The notes: generated from the letters alone by a model not told the origin. Positions 36,401 through 50,024 are shown, counted from the first letter of the stretch. The stretch: 64,000 nt of DNA from Kryptolebias marmoratus (GCF_001649575.2 NC_051435.1:11255896-11319895), one strand, 5' to 3'. Made by a program: numbers and translations.

Positions 36401-39400
36401 TATTAGTATAGCACAACATAAATAGTTACTTTTGTGTGTTAATAGATGAATGGGTCCAAGTGCGACTCGCTTTAGATTGCAAAGGCAAAGTAGCTAATCT
36501 GCAGCGAAGCGTTTGCTGTCAGGGAGATTGTACTTACTTAGCGGGGTGATGTTAAAGGCTGAGGAGCGCGTTTCGCTGTCAGAGCGGAGTCATGTCTGAC
36601 ACCGGTGGAGTAAATCTGGCAGTCGGAGACACGAGGAGCCTCACATCCTCTGATCCGCCCGCGGCTGCTGTTCGCTCAGGAGAACACGTTCAGCTGATTA
36701 GGCTGCTGGACTCCTGTTACAACATCACGCAGGGTTTCTGAGCAGGCTAACATGCTTCCTCTCGCACGAGAAGAAAGTGGATTTATTTGGATCCTTTGGA
36801 ATATGCGTCAACTCGCATTAAGTTATTTGTGGCGTAATCACTCCCCTCTGCCAAGGCGAATGGCTGATCACATTCTCACAGTCATTAACAAGGTTTGACT
36901 AAATTAACTATAACTCCGTTCCTTCTCAGCATAAGATGGTTTTAGCGGTGGGCAATATGCATTCCTTCCAGGAATTCTAGGATTTAATTAACAGTAGTTT
37001 TTACAACACGTTGTCCAGGTTGTCTGTCTCTGTTGGTGCAGGTCTCCAAGCGAAGCTGGTGGAGTCTCTCCAGCAGCGATTGTGCCGTAATTAGGCTCTC
37101 ATGGCCCCGTTGTTGCAGCCTGATAGGATTCTTTGTCTCTCAGTCGCGCCTGATCTGTTGTGCATTCTTTTCATGATGCAAACAGAGGGTGTAGAAAGGA
37201 TATTTACTCGTGAAATAATGAAGACCCCGGCGCGGAGCTTTTGTTGTACAGTTGACTCTTTTATTTTCCAAACACACAGCAGGAACGTCAAACAATCAAG
37301 ATCAAGTTTCTTTTTTTAAAAATTTTTTTGCTGTTGTTGCAACAAACGTAGCGCACCAAAATTCCTACAAAATACAGAAATCTTTATGGAAAAAAAAAAA
37401 TCCAGCTTAGACAAGAGATAAAGGTTGGTAGACTTTGCAGTGCTGTCCTGAGTGGACGCTTTGATGTCCACTACAGTCCCAGCTGTGTGATCTCATCTTT
37501 CTCCATCCGTCATCCCCTGTGCTTTTACAAAGAACAAAGACATTTTCACGAGCAAAATTATGGCATCCGATGTGCTTTATTAAATACAAAAGAAGCATTA
37601 CAGATTTGTGGATTTTATATCTCAGTGTTATGCTTTATAATGCTTTTAAAGAAGTTGAAACAGTGATAAGGGAGCTCAGTCAGAAGTTTTTAACAGATAT
37701 TTTTTCATTTCCTCTGAAACAACTACTGTTATATGACTGAAAGTAAAAGTTTTACTTTTTTAGACACCAGATCTCTATAAAATCTCTTTGACTTGATGAA
37801 AAATCTAATTTTCTCATGCTTTTACCTCTTGACCAATTGCCATGAGATTTGGCCGTATGCTTTTAGCACGTTCTTGCTAAAAAGCAGACATTTAAGCTAG
37901 CAGCAACACTCTCATTATTTATTTTTCTTCTTGAGTGTTAATGGCATTAGCATCGTGTTAAAAATTTTAGTCACTCCCTTGATATCTATTTGATTTAGCC
38001 TCCAGTAGGTTCTCATAAAGGAACGCTCTGCGGAAAGACACCAGTAAGAACAGCTGAGGTTACCAGGATTCTCATTTAATTCCGTATCCCGAAGACACTT
38101 CTTCCTGCATATTTGTAGATGGTTGGCTGCTTTGCTACAAACATTTAGCCAGTCAGATATGTCAGACAACACTTGCGCACTGTGTTAATTCACTTCCTGT
38201 CAAGTAAACCACAGTCTGCAGGCTGTTTATAGACAAAGCACTTAAACTTACCCTGTTAACTATTACGCAGTGTTAATTCGAGTGCAATGTGCAAGTTGCT
38301 GCTAAATTAAGTGTTACAAACAGACACCAGGTTTGAGATTATTAAATAAAAACAACTGTCAGAAAAAGTACAACTAATTATGATGGCGAACCATCTGGGC
38401 TGGAGTTCAGAAGAAACGCATCCAGGAGAAGCAGTTGTGAGTCATTGTGATTTTATATACATAGCAGCGATTTAGCAACACTTGAAAAATCTCTTGCAGG
38501 CTTGATCAGTCAGTTGCCATGCAACAGACTTTACTGTTTGCCAGGTAGACTCGTCCACTCTGCTTGCTTTTATAATACTTTTGATCAAGAACAGAAAGCA
38601 GCTAATGATGGCTACATGTTCATCTGGTCACCTTTTCTTTAATGTCTGTTAGAGTTACAGATGAGTATCACGAACGAACATCCAGATAAAAAGATGAGTT
38701 TTGCTCAAAGTGTGATGTTGACACAGACTTGCTTCTTTCTGAGACTTTATGCCATGTTGGGTTTCAGGGCTGGAGATGTCAAAGTGAGCGTTTGAACCTT
38801 TAACGCATGCAAAAGCTGGATTCACATGGCAGGTTATGGAGCTCCTGTCACAGATATCAGGTGGATGCTTTCTTCCATGTGACAGAAATCCAGTTTTTGT
38901 TGTTCCTTAGTTTCGAACTTTGCTCAAAAATGTGACAATCTCGACTTCTCCTCGTCTAGCTGGCTGTTGTGAGCAGGCTAACACACAGCTTCCTCGTTGG
39001 CAGGTCTTTGATCGCAGCCCTGTCTGCTGAGGCGGTTTCTCTTCTGATCACATCATTGTGGGGAAATGGTTACTGTAAATTATATGCAGGATTATTTAAA
39101 ACACAAAGCCAGAAGGACCGGGAACAGACCGAGCTGTAAGGAAGTCGGTGATATCTCATTTTTCACTCTGTACTGGAGCGTTAGGAGAAGGACGAGGGTG
39201 TCACTCACATGCTCTGAACGTAATGTTTTATAGGAAAATGTTCTTTGTAATCTTGATATTTTCAGACTTGGTTCAGAATGCAATCCACCGGAGTAGTACA
39301 AATTCAAAATCGCTCTTTATAAACTGCTAATTTAAAAAATATGACACTGACGGACAGAAAGAACATTTCGATTCAAACAGGAAAAGTTGGGAATGCTCTC

Positions 39401-42400
39401 AAGGGTTTTAAAGGTTTTTAAAGGCTGTGGCCCTGAAACAAAAATTTGCAAACATTCCCCTTAATAATGGCGGTACAGGAAAACAGCGAGATTTATACTA
39501 ATCTTTTCTTTTCATTTTTTGTTTTATTTTCAGGTGGAGATTTACATTCTACCTGTACATATTTACCTATGGAGTACGTTTCCTTAAAAAAGTAAGTCTT
39601 GTTTGGCACCTGCTTTCTACTTTAAACTATAAAGTTGTATCTGTTTGATTTAAATCTACAGTGTATTGTACAGAGATCCATGTCAATGTGTGTGCATGTG
39701 TGCATTTGTCGATCTGTTAGCAAAATATTTCATGAACCATTGCATGGGTTTTAATAAAACTCTCATAAACTAATCCCTAGATGCACCTCTACAACTGATT
39801 AACTTTTAGGTTAGATCTGATTCAACATGGCCTCCACAGCTAATTAACCTTAGCTCACACAAAAGTGGCTTTGATTCTGTCAGTTTTACAGATATTGAGC
39901 TAAAATTTGTTGTGGTAGTAGCTGAGAGTCATCAAGAGAGTCAAAAAATACATTAATACTACAGGATTGTTTTAAAGGCATCTTTCCTGAAGAAGCACAT
40001 TTTACCCTAAATGTTGCACTGTTTTTCAGATTTTAGTAAAAGTCTTTAAACCTAGTAAATCTTGTAAAAAAAAATCTAAAAAATCTCCCTGCAGCGCTGC
40101 ACTGTGTGTGGTTAAATTCAGGGGTTAAGGATGATCAGAGCGTTTCAAACACACCCAGTAAAACTAAAACCTGCTCGCTCTCCTGTGAAAGTCTGAGATC
40201 CCAGCAGGCGCTGATGTTGCAGGAGAAGAAACAACAATGTGAGAGATCTATAATAATGAGTCAGTTAACTAAAGGATAGTAAGCGTGGCTCGGAAAGTTC
40301 CACGTATTCATGCATATATTCATGAAAGTGCACAGAAAACCGCATCTACGGCATCAGCAGCTGAACAGAGAGGGGGGGAAAAAAACTCTGTCAGAGACAC
40401 AAGTTGCATGACGAAGCACTTTGTGAAAATAGTTCACTCAGTGGTTGCTGCTGCAGGCGTCCGCCTCCAGCTTCTGTGGGGGTTTATTAATAGAGCAGGT
40501 CTAGAAGAGTGCAGGAGATGTAAGCTTGGGCAGAGTGATGGCTCAAAGTTTGATTACAATACATTTTACTCAGGCTTTAATGCAAGTACACACCCCCTTG
40601 GCTGCTTGGTTTAGCTTTTTTTTTCCTAGGACATGCAACGTAATGGAGCACTCAGTGAAGCATTCATTTTTTAGATAATGGTTTATGTCCTAAATATGAA
40701 GTTTAACTTTATTCAAGTTTAAAAGTGTTGATTTTGTTCTACAGACCCCATGGTTATGGAACACTAAAGAGTGCTGGTACAACTACCCTTACCAGGTAAA
40801 AAAAATTACATCATGCTCTTGAAGCAACATCACCACAGCGTATCAATAAAATACTTTAAAATGTTGCTTTGTGTGTGTCTGCAGCCGCTGACTGTGGACG
40901 TCCATTATTACTATATACTGGAGCTGTCTTTCTACCTGTCGTTGCTCTTTTCCCGGTTCACAGACATCAGGAGGAAGGTAGGTCACATAAAATATACATA
41001 ATTCAGTCCCATGTTTAAATCACTGTAAGAAGAATCATCTTAGAAAAGATCATTTTATCACAATCATTATCAACCTTTTTTGACTGACTCTGTTTTTTAA
41101 AGACTAAAAGACTTTAGTGTTTAGAAGGGTGTAGAATTTTTATTCATAGGATTAAGAAATGACATTCAGAGCTCATAAAAAGTTTTCTCGGCCTTTTCTT
41201 TCGCTTTATCTACTCAGCAAGTTTCTGATCCGTTATAATGCATTTTAATGCCTTCTTTTTGTCTTCGTCTTAAACTACTTTGCCTAAATTTCCCACATTC
41301 TGAAAACAGGGCCAGGGCAAGTGCAGCTGCTTGAGCTATGATTTCCTGGAATATTATATTGTCTTTTCCAGCCAGGGACACCAAACATCACTGCTTAGCT
41401 TAGCTTTAAATGTGTTGATCATGCATTTAATTACTTCAGATTCACTATTGACTTTTAGAAACAGGTGTGACATTTTGATTTGAAACATCTGGAGAAGCAG
41501 AGGTTAAACACATTGAAATAACGACGTCTGAGTTCCATAATGTGTCCCAATAATAAGCCCAGATGCACATCAGCAGGACCCTAAAGTCAGCTCAGCTAAA
41601 TACAATGCTTTAGTTTGAATTTCATCAAGCGCGTCTGTACTTTCTCTTCTACTACATGCTAAAATATCTTAAATTATAAACGCTCCTTAATGGTAAACGT
41701 TCAAACTAAATGCTTGAAAATAATCCACCACATAATATATCAGAAATATTGATTGTATGTAACTCATACAGTGTAGTGTTTAGCTAAATGTTGCATCCCT
41801 AATTTGAAGAACTTTATTTTATATTTAAAAAAAAACAATCATTTACACTACATTCATATTGTGCAGTTAACTTGGTCAGATTAATACAGATTTTTTGCAA
41901 TGTCATGAACCACCTTCATCCAACTTTTTGTTTTCAATGAAAATGACCATGTTTTGGTTCACCTTTGCATGCCTCGCAGTCATCCTCTTACTGCTGCCTC
42001 TGCCCTCCCTCCAGCTCCATCCTCCCCACCACACACACACACACACACACACACACGGCACTCAGAGCAGGCTCCACGATGCCACCCTGTACGCCTTCAC
42101 TCTGTCATCTCTCCCTTGACTGTTTGGCATGTTGTCTGTTTTGTTTTGTTTTGTTTTTTGTTTCTCCTTTCAGTTTTTTTCATGCACAGCACTGCACTGA
42201 GGAGGTCCTCTGCCATCCCCTGCCAGTTCCAGTATGTTCCTCCCTGCACACTCTCGCCTCGTTTTTCACTCCGTGTCACTGCTCTCTTCCTTCCCCGTCC
42301 TCCCTTCTCATTCACTTGCCGTGTTTGGACTGGTTCAAGTGCTCTGAGCTGCCATGCAGAAACATCTCGGTAGCTAAAGATTTACAAGAGGAATGCTTGC

Positions 42401-45400
42401 TCATTTCACTGTCTGCCTTTTTCTTGCACATGGAGCTCAGTACTAAACTTTCCAAAACCTGAATCAAGATGGGACTACAGACTAATTGTTATATATTTTA
42501 GTTAGTTACTTGCTTTAGTTTATGTCAAGAAGTGTGATTTTTTTTTACTATTATTTTTGCTTTTTTCTTACAAGAAACATTTGCAATTTCAAATCTTTTA
42601 AAGGGGATCGGTGAAAAACTTATAACAATTATTATTTTACCTGTTGTAGATTTAATTGGCCTCTTTTAGAGTTTAACTCAAGCCTGATTGATGAGCTAAC
42701 AGCTAGTTTGAGCCGTAAACTGCTGCCATTTTCAAACAGTTCAAGCCTAAAATATTTTATAAACTTTACCCCAGTATCAGTTTTGCATTATGTATTTATT
42801 TACATAGAACTCCTTGGTCATTTCCAAGCACAAAAAGGAGCAGGAGCAGCCAGCTGTAGCACTTCCAGTTCAAGATAATATCATATTTCTGCCTGAATAA
42901 TCCTAAGTCTCTCAAACCAGCCGTTAGCTCATCAATCCATTCAAAGCTAATCCATGTTTCTCTAAACTGAGGTTGTTCAGAGCGCTGTCTACAACAGGTA
43001 AGATATTAATTGTTAATTAATAACCTTTCCACAGAACTCTACTTCAAAAGATCTGAACTTCCCCTTTTTAGTAAAGAGCCTGTAGAGGTGTTGTGTGATC
43101 GTGGTATTGCAGTTTGATCAAGAGTAACACATGACGCTCTGTTTCGTCAACCCAACAGCACAAAGTGTTTGTGTATTTTTAGACACTGAGGACGTATTTG
43201 TCGTTTTTATTTGTACGTCATGATAAATGTTGTCTGCAGTGATGTTTCTGAGCAACATTTTCTGTAGCTGCCTGATTTGTCCTTGGCAACTGTGTCCCCA
43301 GGATTTTCTGATCATGTTCGTGCACCACGTGGCCACCATCTCTCTCATCATATTCTCCTACGTGAACAACATGGCACGAGTGGGAACTCTGGTCATGTGT
43401 CTACACGACGCAGCCGATGTGTTGATAGAGGTATGGCGCCGGCAAGACAATTAAATGCTGCGGATGGATAGATGTGCTTTTGAAAGTGAGCGTGTGTGTG
43501 TGGGTTGAGCATTCCCAGGCAACAGTTAACAGTTCCCCCTCCTGCTTGTCTTAATTGAAAGGTAGTCTTTGTTTATCCTTTATATGTTGAATCTGCTTTG
43601 TTGTGCAGGAGGTGCAGCCCACAACACAAAGCTCTTTGTCAGTGCAGCTTCTGTTCTAACTTTGGCGAGTATTATCAGATTGCGAAAGGTAGCAGTTTTC
43701 TGGAATTTACCAGTTGCACTTCTAAAAGAACTAGGAGGATGACTGAAGAGGTATACACGAGAAAAATGACCAAAAATACACAGTTTTTTAGAAAAGGTTG
43801 ACTTTCTTCCACCAAAAATAAAAAATGCTTGTATATATTTGGCTCAGACATTTCCTTGGTCTCTTTATCAGACAGCGGATATCTGCTGTCTGTATTTATT
43901 AAACTTTGCAACAAGCAATTGCTAAAAGCGGCTACATTAAAGGGCCAAGAGAGTGGTTTCTGATAAATATGGCTTTCATTCATCGCATTTATTGCAGCAT
44001 ATTTTACATAAAGTAATGCAATGTGAGGATGATCATGGTTATATACTAATGTTTTATGGGGTTAGTGTTTGAGTTGATTAAGTTTGATTTTGTGCTTTTG
44101 TTTTTATGTTTTGCATTGTTGTGATCTAGAGCTGGACTATCCTGCATGTTTTAGGTGTTTCTCTGCTTTGGCACACCTGATTTGAGTGAGTGAGTGATTA
44201 ACAGGCTTCTGCAGAACATGAAGACCTGCTGAAGAGCAGAAAAACAACTAAAACATGCAGGATAGTGTTCCTACAGGACTGGAGTTGGGAATCACTGATC
44301 TAGAGGTATAATGTTTGCTCAGTTGGCTGATTAATTTCACCAGGTTTTCTCTTTTTTTTAATAATCAGCATTGACTACACCTGATCATACTAAGGCGATT
44401 AAAATGCAGGCACATCTGGGGGCAGCTCACTGTTGTTACACACATTTGTCAGTGCAGTTCCTGCTGTGGGCTTGCTTTTACAGGCAGGGGTGCTTTTTTT
44501 GGTATAACATCAGCAGATCCTACAAGAAATGGACCAGGATATTATGCTGATATTTAAAAGAATAACATTGTATTTACCAGTGAAAGGGGTATATCTTAAT
44601 TTTAATCCTTCAGAGCCTTATCTATTGAATTAGTTAAATTGGAAAGGTTATTTTTAGCAAGAAAATATTGATTACTTTATGCTAGAAACAGCCTTTATAA
44701 ATAGATTTTATTAAACGGTAGGAATGGGTACCAATCTATAACATACTGTAGGACTAAACTACAAGCAATTTCTTTTTAAAATTTTGTAGATTGTAATGTG
44801 TACGATTGTGAGATTATAAACTTTGTGAGATCATCGGTCATCAGCCCAGTTTTTTAAACCCTCAGCTTCTATTATAATCCCTCTTTTAGCTTCCCTAGTT
44901 TGTCTTACTCCTCTTACGAAACACCTGGTGCAAATTTATTCAAAGACTCTGTCATTATCCTCGCTCAGCATAAATACTCTCTGCTTTTCTTTGTTCTCTG
45001 TCAGATCCTTATCTTTGTCTTCTCCTTGAGCTGTGATTGCCGATGTTTTTGCTCCTTCCGAACCACAGACGGGGCATATATTTTAATTACTATCCAAACC
45101 TTGAGCTTTATCTGTTAAGTACAGTTTGGTTTTGCACACAGACCTGCACAGATCGACAAAGACCTGGCACAGAGATGGAGCCACTTATGACCAGTCTGAA
45201 CCTCACTTTCATTTTTATAGCAGCCATGCTTGGATCTGGTATTTTCCAGTTCCTATATTGTCTCATTTTGTTTCGTTCATTGATGTTTTTTATTTTTAAA
45301 ACCCAGGCTGCCAAGATGGCCAACTACGCCAAGTGTCAGATACTGTGCAACCTCCTGTTTGCAATGTTTGCAATTCTCTTCATAAGTTCCAGGCTGGGAG

Positions 45401-48400
45401 TTTACCCCGTCTGGTAAGTGTTATTGACTTCCCTTCAGTGCTGTAATGTTAGGCTGATGCGTTTGCATGTATGGCAGTGGGTTGAAAAGTCCTGCGCCGT
45501 GTTCATCAGCACATTTTTAGTAGCTCATGCCTGAAAATACTTGTCAGAGCCATCAAGATCTGAGTGCCTTTTCCCTTTTCTTTCTCCACAATAGTTTTCA
45601 GTTAAGACAGATCTCCATGAATTTTGTTGCTAAGTAATAGTTACTATGGATACAACAGCTTTAACCCCTCAAAGAAAACCAAACAATTCAGCTTATGAAA
45701 GCAAATCATTGTGGTTATGGTCTACCACTGAACTGAATACAGTGCTTATGGGGTTTTTTTTCATGGAGATCCTTTATTATTTTGTGGTTTTGTTTTGGGG
45801 ATTTTATTTACACCTTGAATAGGCACAGTATTTTTACTTGAGGTTAATCCATAATTGGTTTTGTACCAGAGATTAGAGGCAGGTTTAATGCATTTTTTTA
45901 AAAGTCAGAACGAAACAATTAAGCGAGTAATGACATTCATTTAAAAATGCCAATTATAACTGGCCATTCTGATGGATATTTGCGGAACATAAATCCCGTT
46001 TTGGTCCTTGAAAGCATGCACATGTAGCCTGCACCATCAGCAGCTTCGTGATCACAGCTTTCCCTGGTGAAGGGAGGCATCGTTTGCATTCTGAATCAGG
46101 CAGATGCAATTTTTCTGCTTTTTCTTTGGGCATTGTCAGTTCTTAATCAGCCAAAAAAAGGGTATACTATGAAAATGTGCTTTCATGTTTATTTAAGAAA
46201 TGTTTCTCAGCACACAGCATCTTTAAATCTTAAAGTCTTTCAGCCTGCAGCCTTCGGTCATTTACCTTTGAGTCCACTCTGCAGCATGATGATCTTGCAC
46301 TAAATGTCAGACAAAACCTCCGCCACGCTGTCTGTAAAAGTAGTATTACTGTAAAGCTGTTGCCATGGCTTCAATATCTGGAGGAAGGCTCGAAAACAGC
46401 TGTTTGAAAGAATAGATCTGAAAATAATTTACCACGAATCATTAAAAAGTAATCTTTGCTCAGTGCAAAAATTATGATTTCCTCTTCATTATTAGTTCTA
46501 ATTGCATTTAGATTTATTGCATTCCAGTTACTAAATTAAACCTTCAAGTAGAGAAATTGCATTTTCTGTAATAATGCGGTGGTTAAATGCTGAGTGCTGA
46601 ATGACGTGGCTGAAATCTACTGAAGAATTAGTTGAGTGAACTGTTAAAGTTAAAACAAGCACAAGAGTAGCTAAAATTAACTCAAACGACAGCTAAAAGC
46701 TTAAATCAGCAACAAAAGCAGCTAAAAGCTACATTAGTAAAACCATAGCTAAAAACTAAAATTAGCAAGAGAGTGGCTAAAAGCTAAAAAGAGCATAAGA
46801 AGACAAAAATAGAACAAGTATGTTTTAATAGAGAACAATGTTTTCAAAGGAACTGAAGACTTCTCAATATATTTCTAGGTGGATTTGTTTTGTGAATAAA
46901 GTTAAATAATTCAATAAGTATAAAAGTTACAAATACAACAAAATCATAGCACACTATTCTTGATCTAGTTGAAAGTTAAAAAGGCACAAAGTGCGCCAAT
47001 GTAGTTTGATTGTGAAAATGTAAAAAAAAAGAAACAGGAAAACAATAATTTAATGCAGCATTTACAGTTATTCTAACTATTATATTCCACTTTTTGTTAC
47101 TGCTGCAAACACGTTATTAAAGGTTAAAAGTGACATTTAATGTGTCCAGGCTAGATAAGAGACTGCCTTTTTTTCTTTTCTTAATAACATGCCTTGTTTT
47201 TTTCTTACACCTAAAAGTGCTGTCATTTATTTTTTTTGGGGGGTGAGGGGGTGTTTTATTAAATGTGTGTGTTAATAATCTCCCACTTTCCTGGATTCTG
47301 TGGAAGGATTTTAAATACCACTTTGTTCGAGAGTTGGGAGATAGTCGGCCCCTACCCGTCCTGGTGGGTCTTCAACCTTCTTCTACTCCTGCTGCAGCTG
47401 CTGCACTCGTTCTGGTCCTACCTCATAGTGAAGACGGCATGCAGAGCCATCTCCAAAGGAAAGGTGAGTCACCGCACTCAGCCCCTCCTGCGGTCAGTCC
47501 TCCACTTATAGCTGTTGTTCCACCATACAGCGAAAGCCTTCGCTGCTGTTCCATCTGTTATTATTGTGCCGTGTGTTCTAAAATAAACTATTTGTCAATT
47601 TATTTTTGTGTTTTTCTTCTCCCAATAGTTGTAAACATTACCACCCCACCTCCTTCCTCTTATAACAACTTCTATTTCTTATTTATTTCTTTTAGTGTTC
47701 ATGTTTTTTATGTTACCTATTGCTGGGTTTTTTTTCTTTGTACAATGACAAATGTTCTTTTTCTTTTCTTTGCCAACCTACAATCTTCAAGGTGGGGAAA
47801 TGGAATCCTCTACATGTAAGTAGCTTTAAAAGAGTGAAAGAGAGCAATAAAGTTTGCTACGTCATATCTCCGACAGTTCTGCACTCTGTAATCATTTGCA
47901 ACTTCAGTGCTTTGGATCAAATAAACTCCCCGAATATTCTCTGTGTAAATGGTGCAGTTTTATGTTCTAAAATTGGGTTACATGAGAGTTGTTTTGTGGT
48001 TACTGGCTGTTGACATTCTTGCTCAACAAGCTTGTTCCAAACATTTTCGTCTCTGTTATAAGCCTGGACCTAAGCTGACCCGTTGTGGGCTTTATTTACA
48101 CAGAAGCGTTCGGAAAAAAGGACGAACAGACGTGTTTCTCAGCAGATGTGATGGATGAAACAAGTGTTCACAAAGAAACCTTAACCCAGACAAGTCAATG
48201 AACAGCAACGAGCACATCCAACTGGGTTTTTTTCTTCTGCAGCCACCAGTTTAGGACACCTAATGGAGTCTGGCAGGACTTGCTCACCTGACTTTTAATT
48301 GTGAACTCAGATTAACTAGAATCCGGTTGCTTTCCGACATTAAATCTGATGCAGTCTGATTGTGCAAAACCCTTGCTTAAAATTATGGCAGAAAAGATGG

Positions 48401-49347
48401 CAGGCAATTCCTACTAGAAATGCTAGTTTAATTTATTCTGTTTTGTTTTTTTGCTTTTATATTGTCTAGATGTCGTTAGTTATCCTTGTTCTGCTTTCAC
48501 ACATCTCACCTCATGCTCCACATTCCTAATTAGCGCAGCAGTTTGTTTGGTTTTCAAAGTAAGCTGTCAAAGCCTCTGTTTTACTTGTGCCCTGTTACCC
48601 AGTTTTGCTTTGATTTTGCCTTTAGACTTCCTGTTCCTCAGTTTACTTATTACATTTTAGTTTTCAGCTGCACCACCCACCTCCCCGTATATCTGCATTT
48701 GGGTCAAAGGGCCTCAGACTACGAGGGGTTACTTTTTTTATTTTATTTTCTAATCCTGTCAGATCACAATTAGGATTAATCCAGATTAATCACAGTGGGT
48801 TTTTTTTATCATTTCTAGTGCTGATAGGTGATGATCAAAACATGAATTCCCAAAAGTTTCTTATGTAAAAACTATAAACTGGTTGTATTTTGTCAAATAT
48901 GAGCTGTGATTTGCCTTACTCAAATATTTAAACTTAATTTTTTTATATTTTAAAGTATTTTTAACCCTTGTTTAAGAAGAAAAGCTTGAACTTTGTAAAA
49001 CTGCTCTGAGCATTTCCTTTTGCTTTCTGAGCTTTTACAGACTAAACAAGCAATCCATTACTTTTATATTTTAGAGTTTTGTTCCTGGTATTGACAGGAA
49101 GAACACATCTGGTTTAAAAGCTGCACATTGGATTCGTAATAAAGTTAAGTAAAAAAAACTAAACCTCCGAATGACCGTTTCCTACCTGCAGGTGTCTAAA
49201 GACGACCGCAGCGACATCGAGTGCAGCTCGGATGAGGATGAAAGCCCCCCGCCCAATCAGAAGCACCACAGCAGCGCCACCAACGGAACCAACAAAAACG
49301 GGACCAACGGCTACCTGACGGGAGCGCCGTATCTCAACGAACACTGA
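33482..49347 (+). CDS. cers6: Ceramide synthase 6 (10 constitutive coding exons plus an optional microexon)
   Basis: Exons: 33482-33651, 34831-34936, 35036-35166, 39534-39591, 40745-40795, 40885-40977, 43302-43430, 45307-45413, 47307-47463, (47792-47815 optional), 49192-49347. The product is 385 residues, or 393 with the microexon; human forms are 384 and 392. It is an ER membrane enzyme that N-acylates sphingoid bases, preferring C14-C16 acyl-CoA. Seen: N-terminus [20 protein letters not shown] with a sequon; a homeobox-like domain (about 66-128) with the helix [14 protein letters not shown] around W116; a TLC/Lag1 domain (about 130-335) with catalytic histidines H211-H212 in FVHHVAT and the conserved acidic pair D239/D242 in LHDAAD; and an acidic tail [14 protein letters not shown], a typical CK2-phosphorylated stretch in ceramide synthases. 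cers5 is excluded by the exon 1 sequence, the C-terminal tail and synteny. Confidence 0.96.
34345..34705 (+). repeat. Dispersed repeat family copy A2 (cers6 intron 1)
   Basis: The copy starts near tcattccttgaaggaatgca, continues through ttttaaactaaggtctta and ends in gagatattttgctaacagac. It matches copy A3 over its whole length apart from indels. Confidence 0.65.
35167..39533 (+). other. cers6: cers6 intron 3
   Basis: A 4.4-kb intron containing the dispersed-repeat copy A3 near its start and otherwise AT-rich unique-looking sequence. No other gene was recognised. Confidence 0.75.
35750..36285 (+). repeat. Dispersed repeat family copy A3 (cers6 intron 3)
   Basis: Longest copy in the window: it begins gacattccttggggaaatgc, contains tagctcaatagctttaaaac and ends gagatgttttgctaacagac. 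With copy A2 it flanks cers6 exons 2 and 3 as direct repeats. Confidence 0.65.
39705..39960 (-). repeat. Dispersed repeat family copy B1 (inverted, cers6 intron 4)
   Basis: It starts gatctgttagcaaaatattt and ends near gtttTACAGATATTGAGCTA, the reverse complement of the A-type copies. Confidence 0.6.
42029..42056. repeat. (CA)n microsatellite in cers6 intron 6
   Basis: Fourteen CA units. The overlapping long open frames in this stretch are low-complexity artefacts. Confidence 0.9.
42598..43074. mobile_element. Foldback (palindromic) MITE-like element, copy 2 (cers6 intron 6)
   Basis: The left end reads aaaggggatcgg and the right end reads ctgaacttcccctttttag. The right arm (about 42900-43060) is the reverse complement of the left arm of copy 1, sharing tcttacctgtt and gatgagcta blocks. 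The uninterrupted length is about 475 bp. No coding capacity. Confidence 0.65.
44132..44297. mobile_element. hAT-type non-autonomous element (MITE) with 8-bp target-site duplication
   Basis: A 166-bp palindromic body with arms ctatcctgcatgttttag and ctaaaacatgcaggatag, flanked by the direct repeat atctagag at 44124-44131 and 44298-44305. An 8-bp duplication fits the hAT superfamily, and the internal sequence is a familiar fish MITE. The left terminal ~20 bp present at the right end (cctacaggactggagttggg) are missing or changed on the left. Confidence 0.75.
46640..46805. repeat. Degenerate tandem repeat (unit about 25-30 bp) in cers6 intron 8
   Basis: The core 'agctaaaagctaaaattagc' recurs about six times with substitutions and small indels. 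It is a decayed minisatellite-like array. Confidence 0.6.
47792..47815 (+). CDS. cers6: cers6 24-nt cassette microexon
   Basis: This eight-codon exon encodes VGKWNPLH between the acceptor cttcaag and the donor gtaagt. Both neighbours join in phase 0 (…SKGK|…|VSKDDRSD), so it can be used or skipped without a frame change. My memory is that the longer human CERS6 isoform carries an 8-residue insert (…GKWNPLH…) here. It sits between the last membrane segment and the CK2-type acidic tail. Confidence 0.85.
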
Positions 49348-49409
49348 CTGACGCTGCTCACATGGAGCCAAGCCACAGACACTATCCATTCATCAGTGTG
49401 CGAGAGAGC

Positions 49410-49440
49410 GTGTGTGTGTGTCTGTGTGTGTGTGTGTGTG
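49410..49440. repeat. (GT)n microsatellite in the cers6 3' UTR
   Basis: Interrupted GT units starting 63 bp after the cers6 stop codon, so probably transcribed. Confidence 0.85.
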
Positions 49441-50021
49441 AACCGAAGTGTGTGGTGACGACATGGACAACATCCCCTCATCATCGTCTGTAAGGTCTTG
49501 ATAGATTTATGTGAACGCAGTTTTAACTTTGGTTCTTTTTACTAATTTTGTTGCACTGTCCATAAATATTTGCATCGAATGACACCTACTGAAAAATCTA
49601 AGCAATCTTATCAGTACGACCCACTCTGAATGATAACATTAAACTATAATTTAAGCATGCTTCATGAAGTTGCAGCAGCTTAGCATTCTGTGTGTGTGGG
49701 GTGGTTTCAATTATGTATTTTTGTGTTATTTAATTTGTGCTGATACGTTTACAGACTGAAGTCAGACATCTCTTCTTGTTTTATGTCAGTCATAATCTCA
49801 AACAACACAGCTGTGTTTTGTTTGTTTTTTTTCCACATAAAGCATTGAATATTTAGGATGAGCAAAATGCTGAAGACCTGGATTCCCTTTTGTTGCTGCA
49901 CCCCTGAAGGTTTGCCAAAATTTGTCACTCACAAATGGATATTAATGTGAAGTTTACACACATCTGGAAATACAAACCATCTCCACTCAAACTGTATATG
50001 AGATGTCAATGACAGTAGTAC

Positions 50022-50024
<3 letters not shown>

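Noticed and set aside
41954..42462. Frames of 139 and 165 residues in cers6 intron 6
   Set aside because: They run through a (CA)n tract and pyrimidine-rich sequence; low complexity and no homology.
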